Source of the DNA: Methylobacter sp.
Lineage (GTDB): Bacteria; Pseudomonadota; Gammaproteobacteria; Methylococcales; Methylomonadaceae
Assembly: GCA_030679035.1 (NCBI GenBank)
Contig: JAUXTH010000048.1
Coordinates: 1 to 55,196 of the forward strand
Reading direction: 5' to 3'
Length of the DNA: 55,196 nt
Shown: one piece after another, positions 48,579 to 55,196 of the stretch
Position numbering within the stretch: position 1 is the stretch's first letter
How the letters are laid out: every line of letters begins with the position of its first letter
The notes under the pieces: model-generated
What the model was told of the DNA's origin: nothing
Seen by the model: only the letters and a program-made list of their open reading frames with translations
The model's database searches: none
Program-made: the position numbers and the translations under genes

Positions 48579-48944
48579 CTGATGTTACGCACGGATGGTA
48601 TTTCTCCCGTTTGCCGCGCCGAGCACCGGAGCTTTTATCGAGACTAGCCCGCTAGGGGCGCGGCAGGGATGCCGCGCGTCAGCAGTGGGGCTGGAGCCCC
48701 TTCTGCTGACCCTCGATAAAAGCGAGGAGCGCAGGAAGCAAGCGGCAACCGGGTCGCCTTTTCTTTGGTTACTTTCTTTTCGACTGCATGGATGCAGGAG
48801 GTAGAGCAACGCAGGAACAGTTGCCGAGGCGAAGCAAAAGAAAGTAACTCGCCTTCGGGTGCGAGAACCCGCTTCAATCAACTGTCGCGCTAGCGACACT
48901 TTAATGTTAAAGCGATCGAAATTCGACTGACTGCGTAACATCAG
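48579..48944. mobile_element. Possible MITE (366 bp) with 13-bp terminal inverted repeats
   Basis: The ends are ctgatgttacgca (48579-48591) and its exact reverse complement tgcgtaacatcag (48932-48944). The inside is GC-rich and contains secondary palindromes (for example the ggggctggagcccc core near 48690-48705). A pair related by inversion, ttactttctttt and aaaagaaagtaa, lies near 48768 and 48836. Open frames occur on both strands but none looks like a protein family. A TA dinucleotide flanks both sides closely. Confidence 0.55.
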
Positions 48945-49303
48945 CTAGTAAAAAGTCCATCACGCACTATTCCTACACTGTGACGTGTTCCACGTCTGAC
49001 GCCAGCCATCTTAGGTGCGGTCGCCTTACGATGTTCACGACTGAATGCCACTTTGTTTAGACATCTTGTATGACGATTCATGCGGGTTCGCCATATCTTA
49101 CAAGCTCCACCTAACTTTTACCCCGCCGAAGATCACAGAAACCTACTCTGCCTATATGTGCTCTACCGTACCGACTGCGGCTAGTTTTACGGCTAAAGTC
49201 TTTTCAATGTTTTGACACGCCCTAGTGCTTCGAAGCTTGGTTCTTGGTCGAGATGACTTGCTTATCTTTGGTCACGCGTGTTCTTTAACTGTAGGAGAAT
49301 TTC
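48945..49303. other. Non-coding region upstream of the copper-storage gene
   Basis: About 360 bases with stops in all frames and no recognisable RNA gene. A ttgaca at 49212-49217 is a candidate -35, but no convincing -10 follows at the right distance. taggag before 49304 is the ribosome site of the next gene. Confidence 0.4.
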
Positions 49304-49654
49304 ATGAAACAGCCAACTCACACTGAACACCTCATGCAGGCCTGTATAGAGGCTTGCAGCCATTGCCACCAGGTCTGCCTGCAAACCGCCATGAACCACT
49401 GCCTCAATACCGGCGGAAAACACGTCGAGGCAGAACACTTCCGTTTGATGATGAACTGCGCCGAGATCTGCCAAACATCGGCCAACTTTCAGCTCAGTAG
49501 TTCTAATTTTTCGCATCGTCTTTGCGAGATCTGTGCCGAAGTCTGTGAGGCATGCGCCGCTGATTGCGAGAAAATTGGTGGTATGGATGAATGCGTAGAG
49601 GCATGCGAGAAATGTGCCGAGAGTTGCCGAAAAATGGCGAGCGCCAAGCACTAA
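49304..49654 (+). CDS. Cytosolic copper-storage protein, four-helix-bundle Csp3-like
   Basis: A 116-residue protein with 16 cysteines. They are arranged mainly as CxxxC and CxxC pairs along predicted helices: Cys14, 18, 21, 25, 33, 52, 56, 74, 77, 81, 84, 88, 97, 101, 104 and 108. This is the pattern of the DUF326 / Csp family, which fills a four-helix bundle core with Cu(I). No signal peptide or Tat motif is present, which fits the cytosolic Csp3 type rather than exported Csp1. Csp proteins were characterised in the methanotroph Methylosinus trichosporium OB3b. The next gene starts 22 bases downstream. Confidence 0.88.
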   Translation: MKQPTHTEHLMQACIEACSHCHQVCLQTAMNHCLNTGGKHVEAEHFRLMMNCAEICQTSANFQLSSSNFSHRLCEICAEVCEACAADCEKIGGMDECVEACEKCAESCRKMASAKH

Positions 49655-49676
49655 GCGTGAATTGGATTCTGTGGTT

Positions 49677-51029
49677 ATGTATCCAAGACACTCATTGTTG
49701 TTTGCGGCGGCTGTAATAGCTCTAACAGCATGTGGCGAGATGGCGCAATTGCCGATCACGGCGGGCGTAGGCCCTCATCCACAACTGCCGCCGCCCAACC
49801 CGACCTTGATTCCCACGGTGAACATTGCTCCAGCCAAGGGCTGGCCTGAAAATGGAAAACCAGTGGCGGCGCCAGGAATGACCGTGAATGCCTTTGCCGC
49901 AGGACTCGATCACCCGCGCTGGCTTTATGTGTTGCCCAACGGCGACGTATTAGTCGCCGAAACCAATGCACCGCCGAAGCCAGAGGATGGAAAGGGTATC
50001 AAAGGCTGGCTCATGAAGCGGGTCTTGAGCAAGGCTGGTGCAGGCGTACCCAGCGCCAATCGCATCACACTGCTGCGTGACACCGATGGTGACGGCGTGG
50101 CGGAAACACGGTCGGTGTTCATCGAAGGGTTAAACTCGCCCTTCGGCATGGCGTTGGTAGGCAACGATTTCTTCGTGGCCAACTCGGATGCGGTGATGAG
50201 GTTTCCCTATACCGAAGGCGAAACTCGGATCGCTCAGCCGGGAACCAAGGTACTGGATCTTCCGGCGGGGCCGATCAATCATCACTGGACCAAGAACCTC
50301 CTGGCGAGTCGGGACGGGACGCGACTTTATGTAACGGTGGGCTCGAACAGCAATGCAGCCGAGAACGGCATCGACCAAGAGGTCGGCCGCGCCGCCATCT
50401 GGGAGGTGGATACAAAACTAGGAAGCTACCGCATCTACGCATCCGGTTTGCGCAACCCCAATGGACTAGCTTGGGAACCGGATGGCGGGGCTCTTTGGAC
50501 CGTGGTTAACGAGCGCGATGAACTCGGTAGCGACCTGGTTCCTGATTACCTGACTTCGGTGCCCGACGACAGTTTCTTCGGCTGGCCTTACAGCTACTAT
50601 GGACAGCATCTTGACGAACGCGTTCAGCCTCAGCGGCCCGATCTGGTCGCCAAAGCAAGGGTACCTGATTATGCTCTCGGTCCGCACACCGCTTCGCTCG
50701 GCTTGGCTTTTTCCAAGAGCGCCTTATGGCCTGCGCCATTCGACAACGGAGTTTTCATCGGCCAGCACGGCTCGTGGAACCGCAAGCCACGTAGCGGCTA
50801 CCGGGTAATCTTTGTACCTTTCAAAAAAGGCAAGCCCTTCGGTGATCCGATCGATGTGCTGACAGGCTTGGTTAGCGCCGATGGCGATGCGTTCGGAAGG
50901 CCCGTGGGTGTCGTACTCGACAAGCATTCGGCGTTACTGGTCGCCGATGATGTAGGCAATGTCATCTGGCGCGTGACGGCGTCGGCCCTCCCCCTCAGTC
51001 CAACTCTGGCGGAGCCGACAGAACGATAG
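49677..51029 (+). CDS. Sorbosone dehydrogenase-like beta-propeller lipoprotein
   Basis: A 450-residue protein with a lipoprotein signal (LTAC, lipid Cys about residue 19). It has a six-bladed propeller of the L-sorbosone/glucose dehydrogenase (PQQ-type) superfamily. Typical segments are [78 protein letters not shown] and [17 protein letters not shown]. Whether it binds PQQ is not provable here. ATG 49677 is chosen at the signal peptide; an upstream in-frame extension overlaps the Csp3-like gene. Confidence 0.82.
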   Translation: MYPRHSLLFAAAVIALTACGEMAQLPITAGVGPHPQLPPPNPTLIPTVNIAPAKGWPENGKPVAAPGMTVNAFAAGLDHPRWLYVLPNGDVLVAETNAPPKPEDGKGIKGWLMKRVLSKAGAGVPSANRITLLRDTDGDGVAETRSVFIEGLNSPFGMALVGNDFFVANSDAVMRFPYTEGETRIAQPGTKVLDLPAGPINHHWTKNLLASRDGTRLYVTVGSNSNAAENGIDQEVGRAAIWEVDTKLGSYRIYASGLRNPNGLAWEPDGGALWTVVNERDELGSDLVPDYLTSVPDDSFFGWPYSYYGQHLDERVQPQRPDLVAKARVPDYALGPHTASLGLAFSKSALWPAPFDNGVFIGQHGSWNRKPRSGYRVIFVPFKKGKPFGDPIDVLTGLVSADGDAFGRPVGVVLDKHSALLVADDVGNVIWRVTASALPLSPTLAEPTER

Positions 51030-51090
51030 AGCGAACCCAGTCGCCCATGCAATCATACAACCTATCCCGAGCAACGAAGGAAATCAAACC

Positions 51091-51921
51091 ATGAGCACGA
51101 TCACCACCAAAGACGGTACAGAAATTTATTACAAGGACTGGGGCTCGGGACAACCCGTCGTCTTCAGTCACGGCTGGCCGCTTAACGGCGATGCGTGGGA
51201 AAGCCAGATGGTCTACCTGGCATCCAACGGCTATCGTTGCATCGCCCATGATCGTCGCGGCCACGGCCGTTCGAGCCAGCCCTGGAACGGCAACGACATG
51301 GACACCTACGCCGACGACCTGTCGGAGCTCATCGAAACGCTCGACCTGAACGGCACCACCCTGATCGGCCATTCGACCGGCGGTGGAGAGGTCGCCCGCT
51401 ACATCGGGCGCCACGGCACCCAGCGCGTCGCCAAGGTCGTACTGATGGGCTCGGTGTCGCCGCTGATGCTCAAGACGGACGCCAATCCCGGCGGCCTGCC
51501 GATTGAGGCGTTCGACGCCATCCGCGCCGACGTCGCCGCTGACCGTTCGCAGTTCTTCAAGGATCTTACAACGCCGTTCTACGGAACCAATAAGTCAGGC
51601 AATCCGGGCGCGAAAGTCAGCCAAGGCGTCCGCGACGCATTCTGGTTACAGGGCATGCAGGGCGGCCTCAAGAACCAGCTCGACTGTGTCAAGGCGTTTT
51701 CCGAGACGGACTTCACCAAGGACCTCAAAAAGTTTGATGTGCCAACCCTAATCATCCACGGCGACAACGACCAGATTGTGCCGATCGACGCCTCGGCTCA
51801 CGCCTCGTTCAAGCTTATCAAGAACGCAACCCTGAAGATCTACCCGGGTGGACCGCACGGCCTCGCCGACACGCACAAAAACCAGCTCAATGCCGACCTG
51901 CTCGCATTTATCAGGGCCTGA
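51091..51921 (+). CDS. Alpha/beta hydrolase of the non-heme chloroperoxidase/esterase type
   Basis: A 276-residue cytosolic hydrolase. The catalytic triad is visible: Ser95 (GHSTGGGE), Asp227 ([10 protein letters not shown] region) and His256 (GGPHGL). The oxyanion segment [11 protein letters not shown] is typical of cofactor-free haloperoxidases. Natural activity is probably esterase or perhydrolase-like. gaagga precedes ATG 51091. The gene is GC-richer than the core genes, as is the next one. It follows the dehydrogenase by 61 bases. Confidence 0.88.
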   Translation: MSTITTKDGTEIYYKDWGSGQPVVFSHGWPLNGDAWESQMVYLASNGYRCIAHDRRGHGRSSQPWNGNDMDTYADDLSELIETLDLNGTTLIGHSTGGGEVARYIGRHGTQRVAKVVLMGSVSPLMLKTDANPGGLPIEAFDAIRADVAADRSQFFKDLTTPFYGTNKSGNPGAKVSQGVRDAFWLQGMQGGLKNQLDCVKAFSETDFTKDLKKFDVPTLIIHGDNDQIVPIDASAHASFKLIKNATLKIYPGGPHGLADTHKNQLNADLLAFIRA

Positions 51922-52059
51922 CGTTGGCCAAGAAGAAATACACCCTGCCGCTCGGCGTCTAACGCAGTAATTTATTCATCGCTATGTACGATGGCGTACA
52001 GATGCGTGGCGTCGACTCGCGCAATACTGTTTTAAACGCAACTTTACTGGAGACTCATC

Positions 52060-53043
52060 ATGACCTTTCCTAATAACTCAGCCGCAAACGAACTCGGCTG
52101 CGAACATACCTTGCCAGGTGTCTACCACCAATCCATGCATGCAAGTGCTGTGTCGTGGAGTGCCATATTGGCGGGTGCCGCGGCGACAGCAGCCCTGGCG
52201 TTGATTCTTTTGATGTTGGGAACAGGTTTAGGTCTGTCCTCGGTATCACCCTGGGCATACAGTGGCGTAAGTGCAACCACTTTCGGCGTATCGTCCATAC
52301 TGTGGCTGACCTTTACGCAACTTATTGCTTCCGGGTTAGGTGGCTACCTCGCCGGCAGGCTGAGAACAAAATGGGTTTCTGTGCATACGGACGAGGTCTA
52401 CTTCCGCGACACTGCTCACGGTTTTCTGGCCTGGGCAGTTGCGGCGCTTGCAACCGCCGCGCTACTGACATCGGTGATTGGATCGATTGTCAGTGGTGGA
52501 ATTCAGGCCGGGGGCGTCGCTGCTACTGCGGCGGCCGCCACGACGAGCAATACGACGACGGCCGGCCCCGATATAACAAAGTACCACAACAGTGAACCAA
52601 TGGGGTACTTCGTGGACTCTCTGTTCCGAAAGGACATCAACGCGGCCGCAACTGCCTCGGCTCCCGATGAAAGCGGCGCTATGCCAAGATATAATCTGGA
52701 AAATCTGGAACCAATCACTGCCGTATCCAGGTCCGAAGTTACCCGCATCTTCATGAACAGCATACGCACGGGCCCTCTGCCCTCTGAAGACACTCGGTAT
52801 GTCGGTCAGATTGTCGCGCAGCGCACAGGCCTGACACAGCTGGACGCAGAGAAGCGAGTGCTTGATACCTATGCCCGCGTACAGTCCAAACTACGTGAAG
52901 CGGAAACCGCGGCTAAAGAAGCTGCCGACTCTGCACGCAAAGCTTTTGTCTATGCGTCGCTGTGGCTCTTTATCTCGTTGCTCATCGGTGCATTCGTCGC
53001 CAGCTTTGCGGCTACTTATGGCGGTCGGCAGCGTGACATGTAA
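52060..53043 (+). CDS. Membrane protein of unknown function
   Basis: A 327-residue protein. Hydrophobic segments lie at about 32-55, 72-100, 120-150 and 300-322. Between the third and fourth is a long soluble loop (about 165-300) with a helical, Ala/Glu/Lys-rich stretch (KLREAETAAKEAADSARKAF) just before the last segment. The first half is Ala/Gly-rich with GGYLAGRLRTKW after segment two. I do not recognise a named family. It is followed 36 bases later by a 24-residue hydrophobic mini-protein. Confidence 0.7.
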   Translation: MTFPNNSAANELGCEHTLPGVYHQSMHASAVSWSAILAGAAATAALALILLMLGTGLGLSSVSPWAYSGVSATTFGVSSILWLTFTQLIASGLGGYLAGRLRTKWVSVHTDEVYFRDTAHGFLAWAVAALATAALLTSVIGSIVSGGIQAGGVAATAAAATTSNTTTAGPDITKYHNSEPMGYFVDSLFRKDINAAATASAPDESGAMPRYNLENLEPITAVSRSEVTRIFMNSIRTGPLPSEDTRYVGQIVAQRTGLTQLDAEKRVLDTYARVQSKLREAETAAKEAADSARKAFVYASLWLFISLLIGAFVASFAATYGGRQRDM

Positions 53044-53079
53044 TTACACCTACAACTAACTTACTCAGGAGACAAAACA

Positions 53080-53154
53080 ATGCGCTCAATACTTTTATAC
53101 TTACTCGGCATCCCCATCCCCATCATTATTCTGATTGCGTTGTTCGTGCGCTGA
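53080..53154 (+). CDS. 24-residue hydrophobic mini-protein
   Basis: ATG 53080 is preceded by caggagac at ideal spacing. It opens 24 codons ending TGA at 53152. The peptide begins MRSILLYLLGIPIPIIIL and continues with IALFVR, a single membrane-spanning segment with a central G-I-P-I-P. The strong ribosome site, positive ends and location right after a membrane protein gene support a real small membrane protein, possibly a partner of that protein. Confidence 0.6.
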   Translation: MRSILLYLLGIPIPIIILIALFVR

Positions 53155-53174
53155 ACGCGTTCAACATGCTGCTC

Positions 53175-53198
53175 GGTGCGACTAGAACTGGTCGCACC
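53175..53198 (+). terminator. Hairpin after the mini-protein gene
   Basis: ggtgcgac and gtcgcacc arms around tagaactg (53175-53198) form a stable stem after the mini-protein gene. There is no T-run, so terminator function is uncertain. Confidence 0.45.
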
Positions 53199-53275
53199 GT
53201 AAGAATTGGGGCTAAGCACGGCCAATGGCGATTTGATTTATTGATAAATGACAATCATACGGTCGGAGGTAGGGC

Positions 53276-53488
53276 GTGCCCTATAAAGATTTAATCGATT
53301 TACCTAAAAGTGTGCGGGAACATTTACCGAAACACGCCCAGGAGATTTACCGAGCAGTTTACAACAGTGCTTGGGACGAATACGCACAAGATGAAGAACG
53401 GGCACACCGGGTGGCTTGGAGTGCGGTCAAAAAGAAATATGAGAAGGATGAATCCAGTGGGCATTGGAAAACCAGGGATAATGTGTAA
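53276..53488 (+). CDS. ChaB-family protein
   Basis: A 70-residue protein with the ChaB pattern: MPYKDLIDLPKSVREHLPKHAQEIY at the start (split by the core LP..VR..LP..AQ..), then FN/YNSAWDEY and AHRVAWSAVKKKYEK. GTG 53276 follows ggaggtagg. ChaB was named as a putative cation-transport regulator, but its role is poorly defined. No chaA transporter is adjacent. Confidence 0.85.
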   Translation: MPYKDLIDLPKSVREHLPKHAQEIYRAVYNSAWDEYAQDEERAHRVAWSAVKKKYEKDESSGHWKTRDNV

Positions 53489-53798
53489 AACTTTGAACTT
53501 GATCTGACAGTTTCAAAACATTCGTTTGGATTGAACCTGACACTGACTGTCTCAGTTCGGCCAATAAGAGACAGACATCGGTTTACAATGAGCGGCAGGT
53601 CGGCCTTCAAAGCGGTCATTCAGTGGGCAACAACAAACGAAATGGCAGACGGACGAAATTTAACGTGAAGCTAACCAGGCGCGGTTGAGCAACTCCAGCA
53701 TCCTATCAAGTTCTTTTAAACTTTTTTGAAAAATTGCCGACATAAAAAGCCGCTGGCCCTGACGGCCTCGACGGCTGAATGACTAAAGCTAAATACAT
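53489..53798. other. Intergenic stretch with no recognised feature
   Basis: 310 bases between chaB and the convergent nitroreductase gene. Frames are short on both strands. I see no RNA gene, insertion sequence end or strong terminator here. Confidence 0.4.
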
Positions 53799-54461
53799 TT
53801 AAAAGAAACGGGAAAACGTGTCAATTTCCTCGCGAGACGTTCGATAGTTATTAACAGGAGCATGAGAATCTTCATAACCCATTGCCATGCCGCAAATGAG
53901 AATAACCTTGTCAGGATACCCCAGTATTTCTTTGATGATCTTCGGATATTCAGCTAATGACGCTTGTGGGCAAGTTGCTAACCCCTCTTCAATGGCTGCC
54001 AGCATGACTGATTGCAAAAACATGCCATAATCCAAAAACGAGCCTGTTGCCATATCGGAATCCATAAAGAAAAGCAGCATGATAGGCGCATCAAATGCCC
54101 TGTAATTTGCAACCCATTGCTCTATCTGTTTTTCTTTGTCATCTCGATTGATTTCGAGTGCGGTATAAAGCTGGAGGCCGCAAGCCTTACGTCTTGTCTT
54201 GTAAGGCTCATGCCATTCACACGGATAATATTGATAATCCATTTGCGCCTTTATGCCGCTTCGATATGCATTTTCCAAACGTTGCTCCAAGAGTTTCTTT
54301 TTTTCACCCATAACCACGGCAACTTGCCAAGGCTGGGTATTCACTCCAGAAGACGCCTGTTTGGCGGCATTTAAAATACGTTTTATTTTCTCTACATCGA
54401 CAGTTTTGTTTAGAAAAGCACGCGTGGATTTACGCTTTGCTAAAGCTTCCGAGACTTTCAT
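53799..54461 (-). CDS. Nitroreductase-family flavoprotein
   Basis: A 220-residue FMN enzyme. The N-terminal RKSTRAF contacts the flavin phosphate, ASSGVNTQPWQVAVV is the family core, and AMGYEDSHAPVNNYRTSREE at the C-terminus completes the site. It is expected to reduce nitroaromatics or quinones with NAD(P)H. The physiological substrate is unknown. Its start is 11 bases after the stop of the cupin-containing gene on the same strand, so the two are probably an operon. Confidence 0.88.
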   Translation of the reverse strand: MKVSEALAKRKSTRAFLNKTVDVEKIKRILNAAKQASSGVNTQPWQVAVVMGEKKKLLEQRLENAYRSGIKAQMDYQYYPCEWHEPYKTRRKACGLQLYTALEINRDDKEKQIEQWVANYRAFDAPIMLLFFMDSDMATGSFLDYGMFLQSVMLAAIEEGLATCPQASLAEYPKIIKEILGYPDKVILICGMAMGYEDSHAPVNNYRTSREEIDTFSRFF

Positions 54462-54472
54462 AGGCTACTTTT

Positions 54473-55196
54473 TCACTTCTGAGAGCCCTCGGCTAAGTGG
54501 GCATCAACGGGAGATTCGAATGCAATGAAAAGAACACACGGCCCGGAGTCGGTGCATGAAGCCTTGTGCGGAGCTTTAATCGGCCCATACGCGTAAGTAC
54601 CGGGCTTGAGAACTGAAGGGCTGTGTCCACTATATTCGATGCGAAGCTCTCCAGAAACAAGGATCATGCGCTCAGCTGAAGAATGCCAATGGGACGGAAT
54701 GGTGTAGTTCGCCGGTACCTTGAGGAATACATCCGCGTTGGGTTTGGCAGGGTCGCCGTGAAGGACGGCGATCTCGCACCCCTTGGGAAAGAGTGGTGGG
54801 CATGAACCCCACTTGAGCTGAGCATCGTCAAAGGCAAGGGTGTGCGGCTTTTCGGATGGTACTTCTGCCCCCGCAGAGGTATTGGAGAGACTGATTGTCT
54901 TAGAAGGGGGCGGCGGTGTATAGATATTATCTAAATCCTTGTCGATTTTAACGGCAAGACTTTCGACACCTTTTAGCGTTAGTTTTTTATCGCCGCCTTT
55001 TGTCTCTGAAATATAATTACCGATTAATTGACCGTCTTTCGCCCTGACTAAATGCCCCATGATATAAGCGAATAAATAACTTGGTTTATGCAGTCTGCCA
55101 ACCAATACATAATCAGCCCCTGCTTTGTTAGCCAGTTCTGCGGCAATATCGCTGTGGTCAAAAAGATACCCAAAACCGCTGTTGGCTTCGTGTTGA
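54473..55196 (-). CDS. DUF2380-like / cupin two-domain protein, 5' end beyond window
   Basis: The frame stays open to the window edge, so the start is missing. The visible part is 240 residues. The first about 90 resemble the DUF2380-type periplasmic domain (SGFGYLFDHSDIAAELANKA, then VLVGRLHKPSYLFAYIMGHL). A Pro-rich linker (YTPPPPSK) follows. A cupin at the C-terminus has the metal motif in PSHWHSSAERMILVSGELRI and KAPHKASC. A start within the visible part (TTG 55105) would cut the first domain and is not preferred. Function unknown. Confidence 0.75.
   Translation of the reverse strand, partial: QHEANSGFGYLFDHSDIAAELANKAGADYVLVGRLHKPSYLFAYIMGHLVRAKDGQLIGNYISETKGGDKKLTLKGVESLAVKIDKDLDNIYTPPPPSKTISLSNTSAGAEVPSEKPHTLAFDDAQLKWGSCPPLFPKGCEIAVLHGDPAKPNADVFLKVPANYTIPSHWHSSAERMILVSGELRIEYSGHSPSVLKPGTYAYGPIKAPHKASCTDSGPCVLFIAFESPVDAHLAEGSQK

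Noticed and set aside
48585-48941. Overlapping frames of 69-118 codons on both strands after pncC
   Set aside because: They lie within the possible MITE and follow its palindromes; Ser/Arg/Pro-rich products without family resemblance.
51922-52059. Short fragment AKKKYTLPLGV-stop after the hydrolase gene
   Set aside because: Only about a dozen codons; may be a gene-end remnant but cannot be supported.

Overview
The window reads as one chromosomal segment of a gammaproteobacterium. The support is the block glnD-map / rpsB-tsf-pyrH-frr-uppS-cdsA-dxr-rseP, the nearby dsbC, mutS and pncC, and the gltB/gltD pair. A cytosolic Cys-rich copper-storage protein, an amicyanin-like cupredoxin and a split class II ribonucleotide reductase are compatible with a methanotroph-type lineage (Methylococcales). 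That placement is an inference: no methane monooxygenase, rRNA or tRNA gene is present to test it.

Layout. 1-620 holds only palindromic repeats. 622-1641 holds a short minus-strand gene (probably a 3' remnant) overlapping head-to-head with a divergent nucleotidyl-cyclase-like gene. 1752-4654 is a two-gene adenosylcobalamin-dependent ribonucleotide reductase operon (minus strand) preceded by two NrdR-type boxes. 4926-6222 carries two toxin-antitoxin pairs, HigBA and a ParDE/RelE-like pair. 6252-11473 is a divergent locus: a membrane adenylate cyclase followed by acetyl-CoA synthetase on one strand, an amicyanin-like cupredoxin and a lipoprotein on the other. 11688-17499 is a plus-strand run: two M16 peptidases (one with the zinc motif, one without), rsmD, uvrC and pgsA. 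17689-18674 has a TetR-type regulator and a small zinc-ribbon-like protein. 18706-24849 is gltB-gltD (minus). 25176-26393 is a UbiH-family hydroxylase, followed by a decayed cold-shock gene.

26988-33154 is a signalling cluster: a 1269-residue hybrid histidine kinase with a PAS unit present in three near-identical 426-bp copies, a REC-PAS-kinase translationally overlapping it, a possible 324-bp MITE, and a PilZ protein. 33213-44411 is the conserved PII/translation/isoprenoid/envelope block, with an unusually readable rpsB leader (promoter, long-range pairing, terminator-like hairpin) and an attenuator between rpsB and tsf. 44503-48359 is dsbC, mutS and pncC. 48360-49303 is non-coding and includes a second possible MITE.

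49304-55196 is an accessory region of visibly different, more GC-rich character in part: a 16-cysteine Csp3-like protein, a sorbosone-dehydrogenase-like lipoprotein, an alpha/beta hydrolase, a four-segment membrane protein with a 24-residue hydrophobic mini-protein, ChaB, a nitroreductase, and the C-terminal part of a two-domain protein (DUF2380-like plus cupin) that runs off the window.

Repeated palindromic elements punctuate gene ends throughout. One of them appears to have supplied the stop codon and last residues of map. No CRISPR array, rRNA, tRNA or intact insertion sequence was seen.
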